A model generated the notes under the pieces. The model saw only the letters and a program-made list of their open reading frames with translations. It was not told the origin of the DNA and searched no databases. From Candidatus Solincola jinzensis (lineage in GTDB: Bacteria > Actinomycetota > Geothermincolia > Geothermincolales > RBG-13-55-18), in NCBI GenBank assembly GCA_015711875.1, contig JACVJG010000137.1, forward strand, positions 1-7,141: a stretch of DNA of 7,141 nucleotides. Reading direction: 5' to 3'. Position 1 is the stretch's first letter. Each line of letters opens with the position of its first letter. Below, one piece after another: positions 1-5,566 of the stretch. The position numbers and the translations under genes were made by a program.

Positions 1-293
1 ACTTCGCGTAAGGGGCCACCTCCGGGTGACTGGAGTTCAGTCGTCTGGTGATGAACCCCGATGACGAAAAGACCGCCCACGTGAAGCTCACCTTCCTCAC
101 CGGGGAGGGGAAAAAGGACGGCCCCGCCGCGGAGGTGGGCCCCGGCATGCGGCACTCCTTCCACGTGGACGAATGCGTCACCACCTACGACGTCTCCACC
201 CTGGTGGAATCCGACGTCCCCGTGGTGGCGGAACGGGCCATGTACGACGACGGAAGGACATGGGCCCACGACTCCGTCGGATATAGCAGGTGA
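1..293 (+). pseudogene. Decayed terminal repeat unit of an extracellular repeat protein
   Basis: Read in the frame beginning at base 3, this translates as FA-stop-GATSG-stop-LEFSRLVMNPDDE and then runs open to a stop at 291-293. Without the stops it reads like one unit of a repeated surface or secreted domain whose usual landmarks are 'LAEG(A/S)T', 'VMNP', 'LTFLT..G' and 'VESDVPVVAERAMY' followed by 'HDS(V/I)G'. All of these are present in order. The first stop (TAA, 9-11) sits where the Glu of 'AEG' is expected, and the second (TGA, 27-29) where a Gly or Asp is expected; each is one or a few base changes from a sense codon. I therefore read it as the 3' end of an inactivated gene that extends left of the window. 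A GTG at 48 could start an 81-residue open piece, but that would begin mid-domain. The domain's function is not known to me; it is common in cell-surface or amidase-like actinobacterial proteins. Confidence 0.6.
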
Positions 294-500
294 GCGCATG
301 ACTCCAAGAATCTGAGTTTGGGGTGATTTCGGAAAAAGGATTTACCTGCGAGCAGTTGATCACTTCTAATGTTGAATTTTGCCAATATAGATACCATGAC
401 CAGCACGGCTCCTCTTCGCTTCAAACTACGCATGGAAGCAGCTTAAAGTAGTGAATAGACCCGATTTCTTGCCCTTAATCCAGAGTTCTTGAGGGAATCG

Positions 501-1304
501 ATGAAAGACGGCAATAATTACGACCTGGTGGTGAGCATCGACCTGGGGTGGTCGCCGCGGAGCGTCACCCGCACCGCCGCAGCCTTCTGGCGCCCGGGGG
601 AGGACCAATGGTGGACGGAGCCCGGCTCGACCGTGGACATCCTCGGCCTCCTCTCCCCGTATAGGGAGGAGCGCGCCCTGATCCTTCTGGATATCCCCAT
701 CCACGGGACCGAGACCCTGAGCAAAAAGAGGGCCTTCAGGCCCCTCGACCGGGTGCTCATGGGCTGCGGCATCCCCCTCTACCCCTCCTACCGCGCCAGT
801 TCCCTCGGGCGCGAGCTTGCCGCAGCCATCGAGGGGATGTCTGGAACCTTCGAGGTGGTGGAGAGCTATCCAAACCCCGTACACCGCGTCCTGTGGCACG
901 CCAGGGAAGAGCCGGAGTGCCTTGAAGGGGAGCTGCGGGCGCTTGAGGGCATGGAATCCTGGAGGAAAGCCTGGCCTCCCCGCTACAAGCGGGGCTCGCT
1001 CGCGGAGCGGAGGGAAAACACCGCCAGGCTGATAGGGGTGCTGGAGCGGTTCCTGCCCGGGGACTATTCCTCCCTTCTCCCGGAGCCGGGGTGTGGTGGG
1101 AGGCGTCTGGACGCCATCGGAGACACGTACGACGCGCTCGTGGCCCTGCGCGTCGGCATGGAGATGGCCCGCTCCTCCCCCTGGGTCCTTAAGGCTCGCG
1201 TGGAGGGACACGAGGGCATGATACCGCTGCTCGCCGACTTGAACATGCGGGAGCTGTGGGAGAGTTCACTTCGCAAGTTATCCACTCGAACGAACAAATC
1301 TTGA
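501..1304 (+). CDS. DUF429 family protein (predicted RNase H-like fold)
   Basis: A 267-residue protein with the DUF429 pattern. SIDLGW (12-17) is the first acidic strand motif and LDIPIHG (63-69) the second. A conserved R80..D83 is followed by P95..R98 and then ESYP (121-124). YKR (162-164) and LDAIGDTYDALVAL (203-216) close the domain; the last is the acidic helix that completes a putative metal site in an RNase H-like fold. Length matches the family. Biochemical activity is not established, so 'nuclease' is only a fold-based prediction. The ATG at 501 is preferred over an in-frame TTG at 489 because GAGGG at about 491-495 is a well-spaced ribosome binding site for it. The gene stands alone: the 200 bases upstream separate it from the decayed repeat gene and show no clear promoter, and a hairpin terminator follows. 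Long open frames on the opposite strand here are codon-bias shadows. Confidence 0.85.
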   Translation: MKDGNNYDLVVSIDLGWSPRSVTRTAAAFWRPGEDQWWTEPGSTVDILGLLSPYREERALILLDIPIHGTETLSKKRAFRPLDRVLMGCGIPLYPSYRASSLGRELAAAIEGMSGTFEVVESYPNPVHRVLWHAREEPECLEGELRALEGMESWRKAWPPRYKRGSLAERRENTARLIGVLERFLPGDYSSLLPEPGCGGRRLDAIGDTYDALVALRVGMEMARSSPWVLKARVEGHEGMIPLLADLNMRELWESSLRKLSTRTNKS

Positions 1305-1358
1305 CCATTTATAGACCGAGGCGGGCTTAAGGCGCCCGCACAACCCCCATATACACCA

Positions 1359-1398
1359 AGCAGGCCGTCGGCTACCGCCTCTGGCCTGCTATTTTGTT
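1359..1398 (+). terminator. Rho-independent terminator after the DUF429 gene
   Basis: AGCAGGCC (1359-1366) pairs perfectly with GGCCTGCT (1383-1390) around a 16-base loop and is followed by ATTTTGTT. It lies 55 bases after the DUF429 stop and three bases before the 3' end of the oppositely oriented tRNA gene, so it would stop antisense transcription into the tRNA. The stem could also help end the tRNA transcript on the other strand, but the downstream sequence there (TGGTGTATATG) is a poor U-tract. A second small hairpin, GCGGGC/GCCCGC (1321-1339), lies just upstream and lacks a T-run. Confidence 0.7.
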
Positions 1399-1400
1399 CC

Positions 1401-1485
1401 TGGTGGGGGAGGATGGATTCGAACCATCGAAGGCTGCGCCAACGGATTTACAGTCCGTCCCCTTTGGCCACTCGGGTACTCCCCC
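1401..1485 (-). tRNA. tRNA-Tyr (anticodon GUA)
   Basis: On the minus strand the acceptor stem GGGGGAG (1485-1479) pairs with CTCCCCC (1411-1405), followed by discriminator A and an encoded CCA. The anticodon arm ACGGA-CTGTAAA-TCCGT carries anticodon GTA. The T arm is GATGG-TTCGAAT-CCATC. A long variable arm gives the 85-base class II shape expected for bacterial tRNA-Tyr. The gene starts only 18 bases after the stop of the STAS gene on the same strand, so it may be cotranscribed with it; no separate promoter is obvious in that gap. Confidence 0.95.
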
Positions 1486-1503
1486 GCGCAAAAGGGGCCT
1501 CGC

Positions 1504-1857
1504 CTAATCGTCGAGGCACCGTTGCAAATTATCGTAAATGGAGAAGACTTTGTCCAGACCGGTCACCGTGAATACCTTTAAAATGTTGCGCTTGCTGCAC
1601 ACCAGTTTTATGCTCCCCCCATCCATGCGAGTCTTTTTAAGCGCCGCCACCACCACCCCCAGGCCGGTGGAATCCATGAACTCAAGGCCGTTCAGGTCGA
1701 TGACGATGTCCTTTCTCCCGGACTCGATGACCTCATACACCGTCTCCTTGAACTTGGCCGCGGTGGAGAGGTCTATCTCCCCCTCCAGGGTGATCACGGG
1801 AACGCCATCCATCTCCTGGATCTGGGTGCGCAGATAAACTCCCCCTGTCTCGTTCAA
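1504..1857 (-). CDS. STAS-domain anti-sigma factor antagonist (RsbV/SpoIIAA-like)
   Basis: A 117-residue single STAS domain. The N-terminal strands carry VPVITLEGEIDLSTA (19-33), the IDLNGLEFMDSTGLG segment lies at 53-67 and a C-terminal VFTVTGLDKVFSIYD at 95-109. Ser63 in DSTGLG is the family's phosphoacceptor. By family knowledge the unphosphorylated form binds a RsbW/SpoIIAB-type anti-sigma factor in the cytoplasm and releases the sigma factor, while phosphorylation inactivates it. The likely partner genes lie about 920 bases away, divergently oriented (2778-3988), rather than in the usual rsbV-rsbW-sigB order. The start is TTG at 1857, chosen because AAGGAGA lies five bases upstream and no ATG precedes the first strand. 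tRNA-Tyr follows closely downstream. A weak promoter-like pair (TTGGTG, 17 bases, GATAAA) lies about 60-100 bases upstream on this strand; I do not rely on it. Pairing with the 2778 gene is inferred from context. Confidence 0.9.
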   Translation of the reverse strand: MNETGGVYLRTQIQEMDGVPVITLEGEIDLSTAAKFKETVYEVIESGRKDIVIDLNGLEFMDSTGLGVVVAALKKTRMDGGSIKLVCSKRNILKVFTVTGLDKVFSIYDNLQRCLDD

Positions 1858-1861
1858 TTTT

Positions 1862-1868
1862 TCTCCTT
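1862..1868 (-). promoter_or_regulatory. Ribosome binding site fixing the TTG start of the STAS gene
   Basis: Reads AAGGAGA on the minus strand, with its GGAG core five bases before the TTG at 1857. This strong Shine-Dalgarno match is the main reason to accept TTG as the initiation codon. Confidence 0.7.
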
Positions 1869-2085
1869 CCCTGTGGTATCCCGGAACCTTCCTGCTCCCC
1901 TACAAGTTTATCACGCCAGGGCAACCGATCACCAAGCATACTCCGGACTTGGGATGTCCGAAAACAGAAACTCCTATTCGGCGTTTTCGTAACCCTCGAA
2001 AAGGCATTCTCGCAGGCTATACGTGCGCGGTCGACCGCTGCCAGAAAGGGTTCTGCCTCGGGGTTTGCGTAAAAGAAACTCAGAA

Positions 2086-2512
2086 GGCCGAAGGCTTGCG
2101 AGGCGGCTAGCCGCTGCTGCTCAGAGGCGAACTTCTCGAGGCAAACGGCCGAAGGCGCGCGGGGCGTTTTGTTATCATTGCGGACGCTGCGCTCAGGTAG
2201 TACGACAGGTTATGTCCGTACAAGGCGGCCTTGACAACAAGTGTTCCCCCGCGTTTGAGGATTACGTTGCGTCGAGGATGTTGAAGAGGTGCGAGCACAT
2301 AAGTGTTCACCGCGCTTGAGGATTACGTAAGGCTGTGCCTTTGCGGGGCGTCCTAGATAGCCCTTCTATCTCACACTTGTAGAACACGTAAAGCCATGCC
2401 GTTACAGGGTAGCCTGGATGACAGTGCTCTACACGCTTGGGGAATAAGCAGCACAAACCACAAACAGGGCCGCCCATTTATCCTTGAGGCTATGCGCAGG
2501 GAGGGAATGACA
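2086..2512. repeat. Diverged tandem repeat, about seven units with a 61-base period
   Basis: Short exact matches recur at 61-base steps. GGCCGAAGGC occurs at 2086 and 2147. TTGAGGATTACGT occurs at 2255 and 2316. AAGTGTTC occurs at 2239 and 2301. GCGGGGCGT occurs at 2159 and 2343, which is three periods plus one base. A G-rich block stays in register as GCGAGGCGG (2098), GCGGGGCGT (2159), ACAAGGCGG (2220), GAAGAGGTG (2283), GCGGGGCGT (2343), ACAGGGTAG (2404) and ACAGGGCCG (2464). ACG ending the second block falls at 2202, 2264, 2325 and 2386. Neighbouring units at 2325-2354 and 2386-2415 agree at about 18 of 30 positions, and most differences are transitions. Fainter traces (GCGC at 2554 and 2676) may extend the tract towards 2690. 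The units vary in length by a base or two. I know no named family that it matches; it looks like an old decaying minisatellite. The period and spacing resemble a type I-E CRISPR array, but the would-be spacers also resemble each other, which argues against that. Confidence 0.6.
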
Positions 2513-2777
2513 ACCAGCTTCAATCCGTACCCACCAGGCGGTTTCAGAACCCCGCGCACGGGGAACATATTTTTTAGCCCTGCGGGGATCGCTCGCCAGC
2601 GGGAAAGCGCGGGGGTGGTAAAGGCCATACGGGCACTAACCGGCATCCAGGCTGGCATATCAAGGGCGTTTCCCCGCGCCACAGGCGATCGCCGTTGGTC
2701 ACGGAAGGCCTTGAGATCAGGCCAGCGGTTCTCGGCGAGGGTAACGAAGGGGGCCGAAAAACGGGGAGTGAGGTGCT

Positions 2778-3164
2778 TTGGGCGACAACGGGGAAGTGAT
2801 CCGGCTAAGGGTGCCGGCGGAACAGTTCTCGCGGCAGCTTATCAGGCTGGCCGTCTATCTCGTGGCCAGCCGCATGGACTTCAACCTCACGCAGTTGGAG
2901 GACCTGCGCATCGCCGTCGACGAGGCCAGCAACTACGCCCTGGTGCATTCCGCCGAACGGTCCAACCTCGAAGTTGAAATACAGCCCGGCAGGGAGTACC
3001 TTGAAATCGTAATGACATCTCGGCTGGCCGAGAACGGCGAGGCGCGCGCGGTGCTGCCGGAGTCCTTCAGCCGCATGATCATGGAGTCCGTGGTCGACGC
3101 TGTTGACCTGGAACGGGAGGAATCAGTCTGTCGCATTTCGCTGCGTAAGAAACGACAGGAGTAA
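2778..3164 (+). CDS. RsbW/SpoIIAB-like anti-sigma factor with a degenerate ATP site
   Basis: A 128-residue protein with the layout of the GHKL (HATPase_c-type) anti-sigma kinases. IRLRVPA (8-14) forms the first strand. A helix (19-34) leads to LEDLRIAVDEASNYAL (40-55), the counterpart of the N box. The closing strand is VCRISLRKK (117-125). In the family it binds and silences a sigma factor and phosphorylates its STAS antagonist. Here the N box reads DEASNYA instead of the usual EA.TNA, so Tyr53 replaces the Mg-binding Asn and an Asn sits one place early. The D.G.G motif expected near residues 79-85 reads MTSRLAE, and no glycine-rich GxGL lid is seen near 95-105 (PESFSRMIME). Sigma binding may persist without kinase activity. 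The sigma gene follows after 41 bases, an operon-like arrangement. The start is TTG at 2778, with GGGGAG nine bases upstream and an in-frame stop just before; a GTG at 2796 is an alternative. Confidence 0.8.
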   Translation: MGDNGEVIRLRVPAEQFSRQLIRLAVYLVASRMDFNLTQLEDLRIAVDEASNYALVHSAERSNLEVEIQPGREYLEIVMTSRLAENGEARAVLPESFSRMIMESVVDAVDLEREESVCRISLRKKRQE

Positions 3165-3205
3165 GCGACCTTGCCGCTGCGCGCCGCCTCAGGGGGTCGA
3201 CGTCC

Positions 3206-3988
3206 TTGCGGGAAGACGAGGAGAAACGGCAGGAAAGAAGGCGCCGGGTAAGGGAGCTTTTCAAGGCCCTGAAGGAGACCGGCGACCCCTCCATCCGCGA
3301 CGAGCTCATCTCCCTCAACATCCACCTCGTGGAATACCTGGCGCGCAAGTTCTCCAACCGCGGCGAACCCCTCGAGGACCTCCTCCAGGTGGGTTACATC
3401 GGGCTTATCAAAGCCATAGACCGCTATGACCTGGATCGGGGAGTGGAGTTCAGCACCTACGCCACCCCCACCATCGTGGGCGAGCTCAAGCGCTACTTCC
3501 GCGACAAGGGCTGGGCTATCCGCATCCCGCGCCGCCTGCAGATGCGCGACCTGGAGCTGAACCAGGCCATAGACGCCCTCACCCAGGAGCTTCACCGCTC
3601 CCCCACCCTGCGCGAGATCGCGGATCACCTTGAGACCAGCGTCGAGGAGGTGGTGGAGATCCTGGAAAGCTCCTACGCCACCAATTACCTCAGCCTGGAC
3701 AGCATCTACGCCGACGGTTCCGAGGACCGCGGCTTCTGCCTTCTTGACTACCTGGGAGGAGACGACGACGACTTCTCGCTCGCCGAGGACCGCGACACCC
3801 TGGAAAAGCTCCTCTCGTGCCTGTCGGAACGGGAACAGAGGGTGATATACATGCGCTTCTTCCGCGGCATGACCCAGATCGAGATCGCAAGGGAACTCAA
3901 CATCTCCCAGATGCATGTCTCCCGCCTGCTGCGCAAGATACTGGACAAGCTGCGCGGGGAACTCGAGCTGGAGGCGGAGGAGCTGTGA
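3206..3988 (+). CDS. RNA polymerase sigma factor, SigB/SigF/SigG type
   Basis: A 260-residue sigma-70 family factor of the group 3 stress/sporulation type, which directs RNA polymerase to alternative promoters. Region 2 spans about 35-115: LNIHLVEYLARKF (37-49), the core-binding EDLLQVGYIGLIKAIDRYD (57-75), the -10 recognition stretch GVEFSTYATPTIVGELKRYF (79-98), and RIPRRLQ (106-112). Region 3 contains SPTLREIADHLETSVEEV (132-149). Region 4 begins at about 196, with LSEREQRVIYMRFF (206-219) and the helix-turn-helix MTQIEIARELNISQMHVSRLLRKIL (222-246) for the -35 element. Length is normal and there is no N-terminal extension. It lies 41 bases after the RsbW-like gene, so cotranscription and inhibition by that protein are likely. 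The start is TTG at 3206 with AGGGGG nine bases upstream; no better start precedes region 2. No clear terminator follows. SigB, SigF and SigG cannot be told apart from sequence alone, so no symbol is given. Confidence 0.92.
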   Translation: MREDEEKRQERRRRVRELFKALKETGDPSIRDELISLNIHLVEYLARKFSNRGEPLEDLLQVGYIGLIKAIDRYDLDRGVEFSTYATPTIVGELKRYFRDKGWAIRIPRRLQMRDLELNQAIDALTQELHRSPTLREIADHLETSVEEVVEILESSYATNYLSLDSIYADGSEDRGFCLLDYLGGDDDDFSLAEDRDTLEKLLSCLSEREQRVIYMRFFRGMTQIEIARELNISQMHVSRLLRKILDKLRGELELEAEEL

Positions 3989-4370
3989 TCCTTTCGCCAC
4001 CATCTACCCAAACAACTACCTTGCTTCATGATCAGAGCCCTATTATGCCTGGCGACAGCCTCTTGGCGAACATGACGCAAGCGTTATGGCCCCATCCCGC
4101 AACAACCTGTCCATAGCCCTTTACACGAGGTTCAGTTCAAAGCACGGAAAAGAGACAGGTCGCTCTTCGTTTCTCCTTTTCCTCTCACTCCTACGCAAAT
4201 AGGGATGCCTGCGCTCCTCCCCCTCTCAAGGGAGCCAGGCGCTTGGCTGGGAGCATGGAGGCAAGTAAAACCGCGTCGACAAAGATGAGCAGTGCCTTTA
4301 ACCATAGCTAAAACTGTATATGGAGTAGATGTTCATAAAACCTTGATCAGCGTATTCGGACCCTGCCTTT
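3989..4370. other. Gene-free region between the convergent sigma and DUF72 genes
   Basis: No gene is supported in these 382 bases. The two flanking genes converge here, so at least one terminator is expected, but I find no strong stem followed by a T-run on either strand. The only recognisable content is a 92-base copy of the 3' end of the DUF72 gene at 4185-4276, listed separately. The rest is less GC-rich than the flanking genes, as expected for non-coding or decayed sequence. Confidence 0.6.
4185..4276 (-). pseudogene. Remnant duplicating the C-terminal end of the DUF72 gene
   Basis: This 92-base segment aligns without gaps to 4371-4462, the last part of the adjacent DUF72 gene, with about 73 of 92 bases identical by hand count. 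On the minus strand it reads AVLLASMLPAKRLAPLRG, then GGAQASLFA and a TAG. The intact gene has AVMLASMLPAERVAPLGG, then EGAQATLFGEE and TGA. The frame is kept to within two codons of the same end, and many changes are conservative, which suggests it once encoded protein. Homology stops abruptly on the upstream side at about 4277; the 13 or so open codons beyond that do not resemble DUF72, and a stop precedes them. I infer a tandem duplication of the gene followed by deletion of all but its tail. A horizontally acquired paralogue fragment is the alternative. Confidence 0.75.
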
Positions 4371-5201
4371 TCACTCCTCACCGAATAAGGTAGCCTGCGC
4401 GCCTTCCCCGCCCAGGGGAGCCACGCGCTCGGCGGGGAGCATGGAGGCCAGCATTACCGCGTTGCGCGGCGCCTTGCCGCGGTAGTGGTTGTTGAAGATG
4501 GCATAGGTCCTCTCGGCCTTCTCGTCCAGCTCCAACAGGCCCGGGACCCACTCCGCCAGCTCCTCCTCGCTGTAGAGGTAATCGTACCTCTCCCACGATT
4601 CCCGCTTGCGGTCCCACCAGGCCTCGTAATTGCGCCCGTGAAAGCGCACATAGCCTATATCCCCGGTGAGGATGACATGCGGTTTCACCAGGCCTTTCAA
4701 GCGAGGCTCGTCCACGCAGCAGAAGCCCAGGCGCAGCTCCCGCAACAACTCCAGGGTCTCGTCGGTGATCCAGCCCTCGTTGCGGAATTCCACCACCAGG
4801 TCCTGGTCGGGCAGGCGCCGGCGCAATATGCGCAGGTACTCCCGGTTGGCCTCGTTGTTCTTGAACCCCCAGGGGAACTGGGCCAGAACGCAGGCCAGCT
4901 TGCCGTTGTCCTCCATGGGCCGGAGAACCTCGCGAAAGCGCTGGAAATCTCCCTCGTTGTCCTGGTAGGCATGGGTAAGCCCCTTGTAGGCCTTGACGAT
5001 GAAGCGGAAATCGGGTGCGGTGCGCCTGGCCATGGAGAGAATGCTGCGCGGGGACGGCAGGGCGTGCCAGGTGCTGTTGACCTCCACCACCGGGAAGCGG
5101 GCGGAATAGTACTCGAGCATATATTTCTTATCCATGCCCTCGGGGTAGAAAGACCCTTTCCAGTCCTGGTAGCTGAACCCCGCCGTCCCGATATAGATCA
5201 T
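4371..5201 (-). CDS. DUF72 family protein (YecE-like)
   Basis: A 276-residue protein with the DUF72 signature across its length. YIGTAGFSYQDWKGSFYP (3-20) opens it, VEVNSTWHALPS (39-50) and FRFIVKAYKGLTH (65-77) follow, then LAQFPWGFKN (106-115) and VVEFRNEGW (136-144). YVRFHGRN (184-191) and YAIFNNHYRGKAPRNAVML (233-251) complete it. Members form a TIM-barrel-like fold; their reaction is not established, so I assign none. Length is typical and all blocks are present, so it looks intact. The ATG at 5201 is preceded by GGAGG eight bases upstream. It lies downstream of the Veg gene on the same strand but behind a terminator hairpin, so it probably has its own promoter in the 50 or so bases between hairpin and start. 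A degenerate copy of its 3' end lies 94 bases beyond its stop codon. Confidence 0.92.
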   Translation of the reverse strand: MIYIGTAGFSYQDWKGSFYPEGMDKKYMLEYYSARFPVVEVNSTWHALPSPRSILSMARRTAPDFRFIVKAYKGLTHAYQDNEGDFQRFREVLRPMEDNGKLACVLAQFPWGFKNNEANREYLRILRRRLPDQDLVVEFRNEGWITDETLELLRELRLGFCCVDEPRLKGLVKPHVILTGDIGYVRFHGRNYEAWWDRKRESWERYDYLYSEEELAEWVPGLLELDEKAERTYAIFNNHYRGKAPRNAVMLASMLPAERVAPLGGEGAQATLFGEE

Positions 5202-5245
5202 CCGACATGCCTCCAGCCACGGCCCTTTCCGGACCCTCGATACCC

Positions 5246-5285
5246 AATATAAACGAAATCCCCGCCGCCTGGCAGGGCAGCGGGG
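5246..5285 (-). terminator. Rho-independent terminator downstream of the Veg gene
   Basis: On the minus strand CCCCGCTGCC (5285-5276) pairs with GGCGGCGGGG (5269-5260) with one U-G pair and a six-base loop, followed by ATTTCGTTTATATT. It begins 24 bases after the Veg stop codon and would separate that transcript from the DUF72 gene. The T-tract is interrupted, so termination may be partial. Confidence 0.65.
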
Positions 5286-5308
5286 GCGGATCCGTCACGC
5301 CTTGGGGG

Positions 5309-5566
5309 CTAATTCTCCAGTATCTTCACGTCATCTATAGCTATATCCACATAACTGTAAGCAACCCTCTCGTCCACGTTGCGGCGGTTCTTGAAGCGGA
5401 AGAGGAAGACGGTGGGATATACGCCCTCCACGATGCCCTCCTTCTCCTCCCAGTGGGTCTTGGGCTTGGACTCCTTCACGGAGATGCGAACTACCTTTCC
5501 CACCAGGCCTTTCATGGTTTCCATGATGTCCGTGATGTTGGTGGTCTCGATTCCCGTCGGCTTCAT
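5309..5566 (-). CDS. veg: Veg family protein
   Basis: An 85-residue protein matching the Veg family (DUF1021), best known from Bacillus subtilis, where a strongly transcribed veg gene influences biofilm gene expression and spore outgrowth. The family core is visible: DIMETMKGLVGKVVRI (13-28), then GIVEGVYPTVFLFRF (44-58) and DERVAYSYVDIAIDDVKI (65-82). These correspond to 'I...L.G..G..V', 'G.L...YP.VF.I' and 'ERVSYSY.D'. The protein is small, soluble and without a signal peptide. Molecular function in this organism is unknown. I chose the ATG at 5566 because AGGTGA (5580-5575 on this strand) lies eight bases upstream; a GTG at 5578 is in frame but has a poor ribosome binding site. An extended -10-like TGTTAGAAT (5652-5644) lies about 80 bases upstream without a clear -35. 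Confidence 0.85.
   Translation of the reverse strand: MKPTGIETTNITDIMETMKGLVGKVVRISVKESKPKTHWEEKEGIVEGVYPTVFLFRFKNRRNVDERVAYSYVDIAIDDVKILEN

Larger units (their letters stand above)
1858..2777. other. Gene-poor divergent intergenic region of about 920 bases
   Basis: This lies between the divergently read STAS gene and the RsbW-like gene, so it should carry promoters for both. No convincing gene is visible: open frames are short, unrecognisable and cut across a tandem repeat whose period is not a multiple of three. Contents I can point to are the 61-base degenerate repeat tract (2086-2512, listed separately), a hairpin CGGAC/GTCCG (1944-1960), a 12-base palindrome GCGGCTAGCCGC (2103-2114), and a small stem CCCCG/CGGGG (2550-2563) followed seven bases later by TTTTTT. 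The last is at best a weak terminator in front of the RsbW-like gene. A sigma-B-like -10 (GGGTAA, 2739-2744) occurs 34 bases before the RsbW-like start, but no matching -35 is present. Confidence 0.6.

Noticed and set aside
426..1211. 261-codon open frame antisense to the DUF429 gene
   Set aside because: It is explained by high-GC codon bias of the real gene; its translation is rich in Pro, Gly and His with no domain motif.
2550..2575. CCCCG/CGGGG hairpin followed by TTTTTT as an intrinsic terminator
   Set aside because: The T-run begins seven bases after a five-pair stem, too distant and weak for a confident call, and no gene ends just upstream.
2239..2690. Possible degenerate type I-E CRISPR array: 61-base period, with blocks such as GTGTTCCCCCGCG and GTTTCCCCGCGCC resembling I-E repeats
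   Set aside because: The would-be spacers of neighbouring units resemble each other (about 18 of 30 bases between 2325-2354 and 2386-2415), the repeats are too divergent for an array, the period continues upstream in units lacking the repeat-like word, and no cas gene is in the window.
2739..2744. Sigma-B-like -10 element GGGTAA 34 bases before the RsbW-like start, hinting at autoregulation
   Set aside because: No GTTT-type -35 at the required 12-17 base spacing; a six-base match alone is expected by chance.
2396..2977. 193-codon open frame on the plus strand overlapping the repeat tract and the RsbW-like gene
   Set aside because: It runs through tandem repeat units whose period is not a multiple of three and then through the RsbW-like gene in another frame; the product matches nothing and is a compositional shadow.
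2933..4003. 356-codon open frame antisense to the RsbW-like and sigma genes
   Set aside because: Both sense-strand genes are clear family members; the antisense product has low-complexity Ala/Gly/Val/Leu composition and no recognisable domain.
4485..5252. 255-codon open frame antisense to the DUF72 gene
   Set aside because: Shadow of the DUF72 coding sequence; no motif and no ribosome binding site.
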